From: Ehretia macrophylla | Taxonomy: Eukaryota > Streptophyta > Magnoliopsida > Boraginales > Ehretiaceae | DNA length: 64,000 bases | NCBI GenBank assembly: GCA_037974665.1 | Contig: CM075768.1 | Span: forward strand, 59,414,316 to 59,478,315 | Direction of reading: 5' to 3' | In this document: one piece after another, positions 21,983 to 35,500 of the stretch | How positions within the stretch are numbered: the stretch's first letter is position 1 | Layout: each line of letters opens with the position of its first letter | Program-made: the position numbers and the translations under genes | Notes under the pieces: generated by a model | Told to the model about the DNA's origin: nothing | Database searches by the model: none | The model's input: the letters and a program-made list of their open reading frames with translations, nothing else

Positions 21983-22484
21983 TTTATATACACGTTATTG
22001 TCTTAAGAATAAAAATAAAAATAATAACAAATTATAATAACAAAATAATATTAATAAATAATAATAATCTTAGTAATAATAAAAATATTATAGACATATT
22101 TGTAAAAGGGAAATTCTGTCATTTACACAATCCATTCTCAATATCACTTTAGTATACTAACTATCAAATATGATTTTAACAAATTCCTAACAGAAGAGGT
22201 CTGAGCCACACTTTCTGAAAAATGGGAGGTTTGAGTCACATTTTCTCTAAAGTGGAGGGGGTCTACATAAAAAAAAAAAATACTCATTTATATACACGTT
22301 ATTGTCTTAAGAATAAAAATAAACATAATACTAAGAAATTATTATAGTAATAAGCATAATAATAATATATAGTAAATAATAATAATCTTAGTAATTATAT
22401 ACATATTAGCACAAGAGAAATTATGTCATTTATGCAATCCATTCTCAATATTACTTTAGTATACTAACTACCAAATACGATCTT
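21983..22484. repeat. Tandem duplication of a ~200-bp AT-rich unit
   Basis: The stretch 21983-22175 recurs at 22287-22484 with an offset of about 304 bp. Both begin TTTATATACACGTTATTGTC and end with ATACTAACTAYCAAATAYGA. Shorter relics of the same start sequence appear near 21580 and 21760. Confidence 0.75.
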
Positions 22485-25400
22485 TAATGAAAACACTCAT
22501 TCTATATTCATTTTTATAGTATACCAATCATGAGATATTCTCTACATACACTATGTTCATTTCATTCCTAATTCTATTTTATTCCATGACTCATTTTATT
22601 CTTATTTAAATTCATTCCAAACTCTCAATTGTTATCATATGGAAACAAACAAGCTTATCTGAAAAGCGAACTTTCAAGCTTTTGGGAGATTATTAAATGG
22701 AAAAGACATTTTGACCAAGGTTGGAAAGCTTCTATAAGACAGTCTACACCATGACTTTATCTTATTGCCTGCAAAGAAAATATTTCCTAATAACTGGGGA
22801 AGGAAGATATTAAAAAACAACCTGATGATATGTTTGATTCAAGTACAACTTCTTTGACTTAATCACCTATATATGCTAACACGAAACAACACATGAAAAG
22901 CGAACTTTCAAGCTCTTTGACTTAAGTAGCCAATTAGAGTGTTTTTCTTTTCGTTCTTCTTTCTGAGTAGCCGATTTCGTCTAATTTGATAAAGGTTAAT
23001 TTAATTTGATTTGATTTATTCTTTTCTCCGAATATTTTTACTCAAAACTCAGAATTAGCGGTCCATCGCAGCATACCGTTTCTCTCTATGGTTCTCAACA
23101 TTAATTCATTTCAGCCATTCAATTCTTCGTCTGATAGATACATGTACGTATTGTAGTTTGTTTGGCTGACATTGTCAATTTATTTTCACATTCCACATTC
23201 AAGTTGAGCATAAGAAGATGTGGATTTCGCTATATGTCTCTATTAAATATATTTCCGTATTGCAATAAGTCGGAGAAAGAACAGTTTTGTGAATATCAAG
23301 TTGCATTGGAATGCAATAAAAGTTTGAAATTGTCATTACTTGCAAATTACACTGAGAGATTCTGGGGATTAAATTTTTTATAAGTAGAAACTTTTTGAAT
23401 GACGGGGAACTTAGTTGACGGAGTCTGATCACCAATTGATAAAATTTCGAGTGCAGCGCCTTCACTCATACATCAATCAGATCAGTGAAGAGCAGAATTT
23501 CAAATGATCAATGCGCCCCTACACATGCACTCCATAAGTAGAAACTTACGAGTAGGTGATGCACAAAATTAGGAGTAGATAAACTTTAAACTCAGAAAAA
23601 TGAGGTCAAACAAGGACTAAATCGAAGTCCAAATAGTGGCATGGTAAATATTTGAGTCCAAATATTTGAAAATCTGTTCTTGAACCAGTTTTCGATGGGT
23701 TCTGACTCGTGCCATTTAGCCTTATAAAAATGCTTGTTTGTTTACTTAAAAGTAAAATATATTAATTTTAAACGAGCTATGTCAAATATATTTATTTGTC
23801 TTATAATAAAAAATGATTTTTATTATTAGGTCTGCTCATAATTACTCAGCAGCGTAAAAACCATTCAAAATACACAAGAAAAGATATAGGATGAGATCAA
23901 ATGGAACTATCTATTGAATATAATAAATAATATAATAAACTCCTTTCAACAATTTAAACTTTTAGATGAGGTAACTTAACACTATCTTATCTATATAAGG
24001 TGAAATTTTATTTTCCCTGTTATGTAAAAGCTGTAAAATGAGCATGTTTTTCTTTGCCCATTATGCCATGTTAATGAATAAAATTCTCATGTTAAAGGAT
24101 AAAATTCTTACAGATATTGATAGATCGTTAATTCTAAAATCATCATATAAAATTTTGAGCTATACAGACCAGTTAATTCTCACCATTTAAGAATAGATCG
24201 TACTAGTTCTGCAGAAGAACATATTTAATCTTTTGACTTTTCTTTCTTATTATTGTCGTGGTAGGTAAAAACTTAGTTGATTTAAAAATTGCACGAAGTA
24301 AACCCATCGTTTGTGCACAAAGATAATCTTGATGAACCAAAATAGACTTTTTCCACCTCGTTTTCAATATTTTTATTGTTGGAAGATGAAATGTGCACGT
24401 CTCTCATTTCCTTATTTTGGCTTTCATTCATTGTTTATTCAAACATGTATCACATGACTTGGTTCAAGTTTTTATGAATATATATGATTAACTAAAATTG
24501 TGGGGTTTGAATATTGTTTATTTCCAGAATATAAATATATGTAGAACGAGGCAAAGCTACAATGTTTTTGTTGTTTCGTGTTATAATGAATAAAGTGGAT
24601 AGATGATCAAAGGGATTGATAGCCCTCAGAAGGGGAAAACACGTACGAAGATTATAAATTACAAAATTAATAAAATAAAGTCATGAACCAGTTGGTTTCA
24701 GTTTCAAAACCAATACTTTTTTTATCGTTCTTAACTAAATTTGGTGTATGTATGGAGACGTCTACTGCATGACAGACTTTGTAATCGTTAGATAAATCCA
24801 AACTGATAGGGTCTACTTATATAATATTACTCTTGCAATAACATGATTTTAATTAATTTTGCGGGGCTTGTGTTTTTACTTCTATACCTATATTTACGAG
24901 CTTATAGATCCCCCTTCTATTTTTGTTAATGCAATGATGGTTAATATTTATATTAAGCTATTATATGCTAATATATAAAGAAATTCGTTATAATAGATCG
25001 AGTCTATAGTGACTCCATTTCATGTACAATCAACTACTAAGACTTTTTGGAATCCCAATCTAGAAAACATGGATACTTCAAAATTAAAGTCGTTTTGATA
25101 TTGGACATTCGTTATTCTACTCTGATATTTGTTGGATACTCTTTCATACGTCTTGAATTAAAGAAAATGTTTTTCTTTGATACTCCTCTAACAAGCCAAA
25201 CAATTTCTTGACTTTGCGAGGATATGGCCCCGCACTTTCTTGACATAAAAAGAAATTTTCAATTCTTTTTCCCAATTTAAGTTTTTTTTTAATTATATCA
25301 GGACGACGCAAATTAATTTAATTAATAAAAAAACTATTTATAATGTTATTAATATCTAGTACATGAGCTATATACCGATGAACTGAAATTTGTTATGAAT

Positions 25401-27286
25401 ATTGTTATATATCGCCTTTGACACTTTCACTTTTCTTAAATATTAGAAATTTTATTATATATATGAAAGATATGCATCATTCTTTCACCTGTATACCGTA
25501 TTCTCTAAAAATTTATTTTGTCAATGTATTCGTGTCGGGTTGTGTAAGGTTCATCTTCCACGTTTCTTGTTTGTATTTCATGTGCTTCACTCTCACTAGC
25601 GACATTTTTCGCCATATGTGAGATGCCCTGTTTTTGAGGACATTGAAGAGGAAAAAAAGGAAAGAAGAGAAAAGAAAACCCTAAATTCAAAGCTATTCCA
25701 TTGCAGGGATGAATACATTCATGCACAATCACCATCACAAGACATTAATTAGTCTCATGTCAATATTTTCGGCCAACGAAATTAAGAGACAAAGTCAATG
25801 ATCGTTGCTGACGAAACTAATTTCAAAAGCAAAAAGGTGAAAAAGCAGAAAAGGTCAAAGTCTTCGGTCAAGATTCATTAGACGGCTTCATTGTCATTAA
25901 AATTTTCAAACATGAGAGGGAAAAAAACAATTGTTAAATGGAATTGAAGTCTTCTTAGCTAATAAACAAGCAACAAGCCAGTCTCCGTAATTTATGCCTA
26001 TTGTCTTCATTACAGCCAACGACCCCACTGGCAAAGATAACTTACTTACGGGTACACTAGCACATTTGGATTCTCTCATATCGTTATAAAGAAATATTTA
26101 TTTGTGATAATATATTTATCTAGAAATATAATAATAATGATATATTCATGTAATTATGATAAAATAATATGCAAATATCAACATCATTAAATTTTTCACG
26201 TAATATTATATGATATGAGAATATCTAAATTCTAATATAATATAGCACCCACCCATCCAAATTGAAAAACCGAAATCAAAATAAATTTAGCATTATACTA
26301 TTAAGTGATGTCCCAGGTTATATATTTCATACGTTACTCATTCATATTAAGAGTCATTCGTCCAACTACTAAACTTTTATGAAAAACAAAAAAAAAAATT
26401 TGTGGTATGAAGAAAACATAAGGTGTGATAAATTTCTCACACCACTTAATGAATATAATGATGCACAATGGGGCCAGCATAACCCTCGATGACCCACAAA
26501 ATACTGAAAACATATTGGTATTTTCAGTTCAAAAGATTAATTAACCCCATTAGTCTATTGATTTTGATTTTCAAAATCACTATATGAAAATCACTTAATT
26601 CATATAGTTCCATTTGATAAGGTTTATTCCAATTAATGAGGTTTAAGTTTTTTTGTGTAAGACTTTGAGATATAAAAACAAACGTAGAACAGAAAAGTCA
26701 AATTAGTATTTTATAATAACACCTCATGTGACACAAAGTACGACTTTGACATTTTTCATACTTTTTTTTTTTTTTTTGCTAAAAGCAAGTGTGTTGTATA
26801 TAATAATCGACAAAAATATTTACATAATTACAGCATAATCACTAGTAAATATGGTCATCAATATTCCAGGCCCTACAAATAACTTGGTTCAAAAGAGCAT
26901 AATTCATTTTCCTAACTTTGTACATTTTTATTCGAATATCAACATTTTTCATACTTTATTACTGAGACAAAATACCACTTTGTCACTTTTTCTTCTTTAT
27001 TATCCAAATGCAAAGAAAAAGGAACATTGTGTAATCCTTAGTTTATATGTTTTTTAAATTGCTTTAATTTTGCCAATTGCTAAAACAACAGTTTAAAGGG
27101 TATTTTCGACAATGAAAATTGTGAATTTTGGTTACGGAGCCAAATGGAAGACTTTTGATATACTTGGTTGCTTTATGGTCAGACTCCAAGTATCAGGTGC
27201 ATTTCAGAGATTTCTTGTAGCATGTTTTTTAAGTTTAGTTGCTTTGCTACTTGATTACTTGATGAATTTTGTTTTCCTATTTACAG

Positions 27287-28024
27287 AAACAATGTGAGAA
27301 CGCAGCAAAAAATAGGAAGCAACAAATTGGGCTCCATACATTAGGAAGATTAAGTTATGGCGACAAACGTTATGACATGGTACATAGAAAATATTGTATT
27401 GGACTATTACAATTTAGCATAATTATTAGATAACTTTGCATGTTCACTTTTATAGGAGAAGGATCGGACTAAAGTGGGTGAAATTGATTTATATCAAGCT
27501 ACCCACAAGAAGAAAAATGAAATTTTTGATGATGATGTGACGGATTTTCTGGTATTTTACTTATGATTATTGCGTTGTTTCCTATTTTATGTCTTATGAA
27601 TGTTTTAATTGTTTGTAGTTCATATTTTTAGGAGAGGTGTGATACAATGAAGGAGCAAAGAGCTTTGGAACTTGAAGTGGGGCAGGATGACTATGATTTA
27701 CAACTTGAGGTTATGAGAGAATTGCGAGGAGAGGAGTGCCCTGGGAGGGTTAGAGATTTTGGATTGGGACCTACACCGAGTATGGTCTATGGCTCAAAAA
27801 CATATTCTGGAACTATGCACAAGAAATTGGAAGCTGAAATGGAAGAGTTGAAGAAATCAAATCTAGCTTCACAAGAGGAACTGAAAGAGTTAAGAGAAAA
27901 AAATATAGCTTCACAAGAGGAAATAAAAGAGTTGAAAAATCAATATCAAACTGAGATTGCAGATCTAAGGAATACAGTGGATGCTCTCATAGCTTCAATA
28001 CGAGGTGTGCCACCTCACAGCCAG
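27287..28024 (+). pseudogene. CACTA (En/Spm-type) transposase gene, C-terminal exons
   Basis: Three phase-consistent exons: 27287-27379, 27456-27551 and 27632-28024. A short fourth (about 29038-29053) would end in TAA. The sequence KNRKQQIGLHTLGRLSY followed by KVGEIDLYQATHKKK is the signature of the plant Ptta/En/Spm transposase domain (Transposase_24, PF03004). After it comes a region with MYGSK-like text (MVYGSKTYSG) and a Lys/Glu-rich coiled coil with two similar SQEELKEL / SQEEIKEL repeats. The catalytic N-terminal part is not visible upstream, so the gene is 5'-truncated or its earlier exons are unrecognisable. Orientation agrees with the terminal repeats at 29.3-29.9 kb. Confidence 0.75.
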
Positions 28025-28636
28025 GTAATAACTCTATCAAGAGATTGTGTGATTACTATTGTACCAACAGATGATGCTTGGATTTCGAGTGACTTGCTTA
28101 TTATTAGATGCTATGCCTGGGTGCCTGTGGAAAGTATTACTTGATATCTAATTTAAGTGAAATGATATTATGTGACTGACCAAATATTAGACATAAAATC
28201 CTCAGGAAAACTCTTCTTTCTAAATAATCGAGTTTGTTGTCGTAGGACCGCATGTGTTACATATGATTGTAGTAGGTGACAATTCAAGATTTCAGTGATT
28301 TATGTTGCAGTGAGCATGGAGGTTTGCTATTTCCTTTTTACGTTATTGGGATTTTATGCGTGTTGTTCCCTAGTAGTCTTCTTGTTCATGTTACTTTCTA
28401 GGATATAGCCTGATACTTCTAGAGAAGTTCATGTTACTGCATATGTGTGGTAATCATGTTTTTATCTTGAAAACTTGGAATGCCTCCTATGCAAACGTTT
28501 TAGATAAGTAATCTGGGTGGTGTGCATTGTGAGTTCACTTTTTTCTACTCATCATTGTGTTCATGATAAATTGTGTCTCCTGCATTATTTTCTACTAAGT
28601 GCACACACCTATTCTTTTGAAATGTGCTTCATAGAC

Positions 28637-28975
28637 TTAAAGTACAGTCCCATTAAAATCAATCCATCTTAACAATGGAAATGGAATTTGATCAGACACT
28701 TTAAATTCCCCTGCTGTAAAAGTGAACTCCTTTACAAGTCTTCTAAATTGTTTAGCTTCATCTTTTGCATCATTCACAGCATTAATATACCTCTTCCCAG
28801 CTATTGTCTTCACAATTATATTCAAAGACAACTGCTCAAACCATTTGCTAATCACAACTTTTGCTGGAGTACTATCACCATTGCTATTCTTCTCTACAAC
28901 CAAGTACAACTCTTTTATGCTTTCCTTTGTTTCAGAAACTCAAAGATGCTTTGCTCTACACTGCATCTTGCTTCT
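28637..28975 (-). pseudogene. CYP82-like cytochrome P450 fragment
   Basis: The minus strand encodes KELYLVVEKN, then VVISKWFEQLSLNIIVKTIA, GKRY, FRRLVKEF and SDQIPFPLLRWIDF. These match the region of CYP82-type plant P450s before the I helix (KQWFEQLTLNIIVKTIAGKRY and DVIPFPPLRWLDF-like). Upstream, KHL*VSE corresponds to the usual LKHVRVSE with an in-frame TGA, and the frame ends shortly after RWIDFNG. Only about 110 residues are present. The oxygen-binding helix, ExxR and heme-Cys regions are absent. It lies antisense in the last intron of the CACTA transposase gene. I infer capture by the transposon rather than a local gene. Confidence 0.75.
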
Positions 28976-29329
28976 TTCTATGTATATTGCAAATCTACAT
29001 AGCTAACTAATACCTGGTTTTGTTTTCTAATGGTATAGGTATCCAAACAATAAATGGGGACCTTGATCTCTCATTGACAAGGTTGAAGGAGCTCCCAAGT
29101 GCTATTAAAGATGCTTTATGTAATATGTTTTGGTTAACTTGTCTCTTTTTGCTAGGAACCTTCTATGTAATATAAAAGATTGCCAACTTAGTTTTGGATT
29201 TATTACTTTCTATGTAATGTGATATTGTGGATTTAGTTTTTGGATTTATTAAAATGTGAGATTGTGGATTTACTTTTTGGATTCTTGTATTTTATGTATT
29301 ATCTTTTATCATTGAAAGTTTCTCATTAT

Positions 29330-29916
29330 TAGAGGTTTTCCCCGCTAATTTCAAGGCTCCATTGAATGCAAGTGAAGTTTGGATACCCATGAAATTTCAA
29401 AAAGGAAAAAGGTCATACGATTGAGGAAAGCACATTGGAACATTATTCAAAATCTCTAGCGCTTATTTAGAAACACCATGAAACGTTAAAAGGATATCTC
29501 CGGCGCTTATCTAGAAGTACCGTAAAACGTTGAAGACTATCAGCGGTGCTTAACCAAAAGCGCCGTGAAATGTTAATGAATATCGCCAACGCTTATATGG
29601 AAGCGCCGTGAAAAATTAAGATATCTCGGCGCTTTTTAAGCGTCGTGAAACATATATAATCCCCGGCGCTAAAAAAGCGCCATTACAAAAAAAATCCCCG
29701 ACGCTTAGAAAGCGCTGTGAAAAAAGGATATCACCGGCGCTTATGAAGCGCTGCTATATATCTATCTGTACCAGCGCTTTCTTAAAACGACGGCTATTCC
29801 TACGGCGGCGGCACATGCACTAGCGCTTCATTGCGCCGGTATTAATTTATGCGGCACTTTCGAAGAGCCTCGAAATATTAAAATAAACGCCGGCAATGTC
29901 ATCATTTCTTGTAGTA
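29330..29916 (+). mobile_element. 3' subterminal repeats and end of the truncated CACTA element
   Basis: At least eight variants of a unit built on AAGCGCCGTGAAA or its inverse CGGCGCTT lie at 30-50 bp spacing between 29500 and 29860. The region ends TTTCTTGTAGTA (29905-29916), the inverse of a CACTACAAGAAA-like terminus. Subterminal arrays of this kind bind the CACTA DNA-binding transposase subunit. No matching left terminus is visible. Confidence 0.7.
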
Positions 29917-30267
29917 TTGATAATATTGATAAGAAAAAGACTCTATAACGTTTTTAAAATATGAAGACTCATAGTGAACAACTATAATAATATAAAGAAT
30001 TTTTTTATTTTTTTTGTAAAAAAATGATGATATATGTAATTGCTCTTAGGTCCTGTATACTATATCATTTATCTAATGTTTAAAAGATTATTACTATAAT
30101 TTTCATATTATGATGTTACAATTTTTACTTGGAAAAAGTTCTAAATCCGACCCTAACTTAATGCGTGCAATCCTAGCATAAGTTTTCCAGATCGATCAAC
30201 TTGATCTGCAAATATAAAAATTTGTTGTCCCACATACAATCATAGCCACATATTAAATTTGCAACGA

Positions 30268-30399
30268 CCCATCTTATACTGTATATGTATGGATTATATA
30301 TTTAGTGTATAATTAGTTGACTTTTTTACGAGTCCCATCTTATACTGTATATGTATGGATTATATATTTAGTGTATAATTAATTGACTTTTTTATGAGC
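30268..30399. repeat. 66-bp perfect-period tandem duplication
   Basis: Copy 1 is 30268-30333 and copy 2 is 30334-30399, both starting CCCATCTTATACTGTATATG. They differ at about two or three positions. Confidence 0.9.
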
Positions 30400-30554
30400 T
30401 GAAGTATTTTAAACTAGATAACGATTAGATTCAATATGTTGACATGCTAATAGTTGGACTACAGACATAACAAGATTCTCAATTACCTTTAAGCTGTTAT
30501 GTAGCCAAAGGTTCCTTTAATTTATGCACCTCGATCCCTAGCTTGAGTATTAAT

Positions 30555-31149
30555 CACTACAAAAAATTTCGCGTTCGGAGACAGCATATTTTCGTCTCCA
30601 ATCTGAAAAGGAGATAGAACGGAGACGAAAATCGGGCGTCACCTTTCGACCCATCTCCTTTTTTGAATTTCATCTCCGTTTCATCTCAAATGGAGATGAA
30701 AAGATATTTCGTCACCTTTCTGTCTCGCTCACATTTCGTCTCAAATTCGTCTCCCTCACATTTCGTCACTTTTCCGTCTCCTTCACATTTCGTCTCCATT
30801 TCGTCTCATTTCCGTCTCCCTATAATTTCGTCTCATTTCCGTCTCCGTTCACATTTCGTCTCCGTTCTGTCTCCCTCACATTTTGTTTCCTTTCCATCAT
30901 ATTTTTTAAATTTCTTTAAAAAAAAAAATTAATAAATTCGGATTATGTCAAAATTACTATAAAATTTTGAAATTTTTTACCATAAAAATTATACTAATGA
31001 TATATATATATTTACCTAAATCTATTACTTATACACCTATATATACAAATATTAAAGAAAAACAAAAAGAAACATGATTTTTTTTTTTTAAACCCTAAAC
31101 TCATGATAAAACTACAAAAAAAAATCATATTTTTACCTAAGTCTATTAC

Positions 31150-31187
<38 letters not shown>

Positions 31188-32497
31188 GTATATATGAAAG
31201 GAAAAAAAAAACTAAATAAAACTGAATTTTTTTAAAAAAAATCTTAAAATCATGAAAAAACCACCAAAACAATAAATATTTACGTAAATCTATTAGTTAT
31301 ACATACATATATATGACATATATACATAGTACATATATAATCCAAACAAACGTGGTAGTATAAAAATAAAATCTAAAATCATTGGGTCAAGAACACTATA
31401 TACATATATTTGGCATTATATACAAATATATATATAATGAACTAAACCAAAACAAATTCGAAAATTAAAATAAAAGTAAATAAAGGAATTACCTTAAAAT
31501 GAGGTAAACTAATAATTAATTCACACTTGAAAATATGAGTTAAGAGAAAGGGGAGGGGGGTTTATGGTCAATTTTTTTAAAAAAAATTTTTTCCCCCAAA
31601 ATTCATTAATGGTTCAAGTGGCTGGATTTTTCAACCACTTAAACCGTGCCAAGTCCTTTTAAAATTTATTTTTTTTTGTATTTTCCCAAAATATTTTGGG
31701 GGGAATTTTTTAATTGGTTCAAGTGGCTAACAGCCACTGTAACCAATTTCAAAAGTTAACCAACTTGAACCAATTTCAAAAGTTAACCAATTGAAATTGG
31801 TTCAAGTGGCTGTCAGCCACTTGAACCACCGTCTACCAAAAGGAAACAGACCCAATGGGTCCGTCTCTTTTTTCGGAAACGGACCATTGGTTCGTCTCCT
31901 TTTTTTGGAGACGGACCATTGGGTCCATCTCCTTTTTCGGAGATGGACCAATGGGTCCGTCTTCTTTTGGTTTTGGAATTTTTTTTAATTAATTAGTATT
32001 AATTTATTTACTATTTAATTAATAATTTAATTACAAGTTTAGAGTAAAATATTAATAATACCTTAATTATTAATATTAACTTGAATTTTAGATTAAAATA
32101 AAGTATTTAATTTATAGGAATTTTTTTGAAAAAGAAAATATTGAGCTACTTTAAAAAATTTATGGAAGAATTAAATCAATAAAGATAATTATTTATTTAT
32201 TATTATTAATTTATTTACTATTTAATTACAAGTTTATAGTAAATTGTTAAGCAAAATTTAATAATTAATTATTAATTATTTTTCGTCTCCATTTCATCTC
32301 CGCTAAGAGACGAATTGGAGATGACATTCATGTTTCATCTCCAAATCATTTTCATTGGGAGACGACATACAAATTTCATCTCCAAACCGTCTCAAATTGG
32401 TCACTATTCATGTAACGAAAGTCTCGTATCCTTTTCGTCACTTTTTTGGCGACGAAAAAGAGACGGATTGTCACCTTTTACAGTTTTTCTTGTAGTA
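30555..32497. mobile_element. Non-autonomous CACTA element with AAT target duplication
   Basis: The left end reads CACTACAAAAAATTTCGCG. The right end, read inverse, is TACTACAAGAAAAACTG. AAT stands on both sides (30552-30554 and 32498-32500), the expected 3-bp duplication. Both subterminal regions are packed with CGTCTCC / GGAGACGAAA units: densely at 30570-30900 and again at 31850-31970 and 32280-32470. The 1,943-bp element has no transposase frame. An 89-codon open frame at its left (SHFVS repeats) is just the repeat unit read in one frame. Confidence 0.85.
31152..31180. repeat. (CA)n microsatellite
   Basis: An alternating CA run followed by TA repeats, inside the non-autonomous CACTA element. 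Confidence 0.9.
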
Positions 32498-32500
32498 AAT

Positions 32501-35500
32501 GTTGATCATCTGCCAGCGGTTGCAATCACTTAATGACTGCAGCCAAAGGAGATAAAATACTTCTTTAGCTAACATCACGGACCAATACGTGGTGTCGAGG
32601 GACGGAGCTGATATTTATTTTAGGGTCGCAATCCACATTGACCTTATAAAATTAGTTCAATTAGTTTCTATTGAATAAAATATTAATTTTAATGAAATTC
32701 TTTCCTTTTCAAAAAACAAAGAATAAAATATTTATATGATTGTCAACTCATACATTATAATTCTCCCGAAAAAAAAAAAAAAATCAGATCCTGATAGTGC
32801 CCAGCCTATATCAGTTACCTCATATGCCAAATCTCACCTTAAAGTACTTGTTCCCAATTTTAAGATTTCTCCATCTTTTTTTTTTTTTTTTTTTTTTTCC
32901 TTTTGGGTCTAGAGATGGAATATATTAATATTACTGAATGGAACTATCCAACACCCATGTTTCCAAATACAAAGCAATAAGCCATTAAAAACCTTATTAA
33001 AGGAGCAACTATGCAATTCGATAAAAGAAAGCCAAGTTTAACGCTCCTTACTAGCAAATTTGTGATTCCAATTCCCATGTGTTTGGTGGCAAGGATGACT
33101 AATGCTACACGATCTATCACGGGATTGGGCCAGGACTTCTCTATCCCATCCTCTGCATTTAATGTACGACCAGATACTACGAGGTTGGGCCGAAATCTCA
33201 TCTTTTTGACTTGTATATTTTGGGCTGTCCATGAGAGGCCTTCTGCATCGTAAAGGTACACAAATTATGGAGCTTATTTTGCATGTATAACAAACTTAAT
33301 GTTAAGTATCGTAAGAAGACCATTAACTATGGAAGCAATCTTTAGGCTATGGCGTCGATACCATTGAAGGGTTCCTCCTTTCCTCAACTCGTATTCTTGG
33401 TCATTGTGGTTGAAAAAGAAGCAGAAAAACTGATAATTATGAAATTCTTGGAGGGTGAGTTTTAGTGAAAACGTAAAATTTGGTTAGAATTAAGGAGTAT
33501 ACTGAAATCATGTAGTTTTACAAATAACATGTTGATGGAAGTGTAGAAGATAACCAAATTATTGTATAGATAGCCATTGACTAAAGTCTACAAAGTTATA
33601 GAATAGGAAAACTAGGTAGATTTGTGTTTTGCAAGGAAATGATGAAGCCTCAAAAAACCTAATATTTCATCCCCAAGACACTTTATCTCAATTTTTTATT
33701 CAAGAATGACTTTGCTCTTTGGTTATGGGGTTGTAGTCCTCACTAGCTTTAATAAATATTTTAAAATAACTCTATATTTTAATTTTTAAAATTATTTTGT
33801 TGCCACTTAGCTTCCAAGACAATGCCACTAATTTTAATTTTTAAAAATATTTAAATTTTACTGATAAAATATCTAAATTTGTCCTTGTCTCACTCTCGGT
33901 TGTATTTAAGCTGCATAACCTTAGAAACCTTTGACCCATAAAAAAAACATGGGAACCTATACTCCTCCACAAAGTATAGGGTCCATCCACCTCCTTGCTA
34001 AATCAGGCATCAACTTCTCTATTATAACTTTGGACATCATACCTCTCGAACAAATCAATTAATTTCATTATGATAATTTTGGATTGCAACTTCCACTTAG
34101 ATACCACACTATGGAACATCCGTAACCTCTACTTGTTCTTTTAAAAAAAGATAAAAGTGAAAAAACATCCTCTCAAATGATTCAAATTTAACGACAATAG
34201 AGTTGTTTGTAAAATCTAAGACAGTCTTATAAAATTATACAAATAAACGTGTTTTAGATTATAACATAAAGCATCTATATATCTTCTCTCCGAGAAACTA
34301 CAATTCTCCAAATGAATTTGTTTGTGGATGCTCACAACTTATTTCCACTGAATGACAAACTCATCTAAAGAATTTAAGCTGCTAGTTAAAAAGTGGTTTA
34401 GTTTAATTATCTAATATCTTGAACATGTTTCTTCACTTATGGGACAATTTTTTTTTAAAAAGTTGGGCCAAGGAGGCGAGTAGAGATAGTACTTTTCAAT
34501 AGAATGGTGGATCGGTGGTGAGAACCAAGGCCTCATCTGTGTCCTACTTAGACACCATATTGAATTGACCCATTTCATTTTGTTTCTTTTTTCTTTTGTA
34601 TTTTTTTGTTAGTCAATTAAAGAAATTCGAACCCCTGTAAATTACTAAAATTGCATACTAAACTCTGAGCACTCTTGCTTATATACGTTCAATCTCTTGT
34701 TTCTCTTCACAAAAGAGTGATTCTACAAATTAAATACTATCCGATATTTGAGGTCAATCATGGTAGTTATATAGCACGTATCTAAACCTATAAAACAAAT
34801 TCATGTAATTAACAAGTGTCATAACAAGTTGTAATAATTGATAAAACATGCATAATCTAGTAACATTGCTAGAAGACAATGTTCAATAGTTCACCTAAAT
34901 CTTGATTATACAAGGTCTCATACACCCAAAACAAAAACCTAGCTTTCTCCTCTCATCACATCAAGGTTTTGTGAATCAATCAAAGTCAATGTGATAAACT
35001 TCGTTAAAAATCTCTAATTACAAGTGTAAGTAATAGCTACTTATCTTTTCTTTTTATTTTTGGTTTGGGCCTAGTTTGTAATATATTGATAAGAGCAATG
35101 AGGGATTTTTTTTTTTTTTTTTTTTTGTAATTAGGGGAAGTTTTGAGGCAAGTTAGTAAATAAGGTAAAATTACTGGATGCATATGTTGGATAAGCTACA
35201 AAACATTCCAACTATCTTTTTATGACAAAACGCCACTGAGAATGACTCACATCAGAGTTCAAATTTCGAAATATATAGTCTCATTTAAAAGAGTTCAGAT
35301 TCAAATCAATTAGATACAAAATTTATCGAGACTAACCCAAAATACTGACGACAAGTTCAAGTGAAGTATATAGAACAAGTAATTGAAAATGATCATTTGA
35401 GACAAACTAAAGTTTGGTCCTTTTAGGTTAGATGAGAGCTATCTCGTTGCAAATGAACCCCAGACACCCATTAGTGGATTGTGATGGGTGAATACCTCGT

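Larger units (their letters stand above)
21574..27286. other. Repeat-rich gene-free region
   Basis: The first kilobase holds AAT microsatellites and several decayed copies of a repeat containing TATACACGTTATTGTCTTAAG. The rest is AT-rich DNA with short open frames that I do not recognise. The 5' part of the CACTA element may begin in its last kilobase, but I could not find its terminus. Confidence 0.55.

Noticed and set aside
30663..30932. 89-codon + strand frame with SHFVS repeats
   Set aside because: It is the CACTA subterminal repeat CGTCTCC + TTCACATTT read in one frame.
32944..33261. Minus-strand frame with MRFRPNLVVSG, which resembles part of a MOSC-domain protein (RFRPNLVVSGGEPYAEDGW)
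   Set aside because: Only about 15 residues match and the flanking residues do not fit the family; the opposite strand is equally open.
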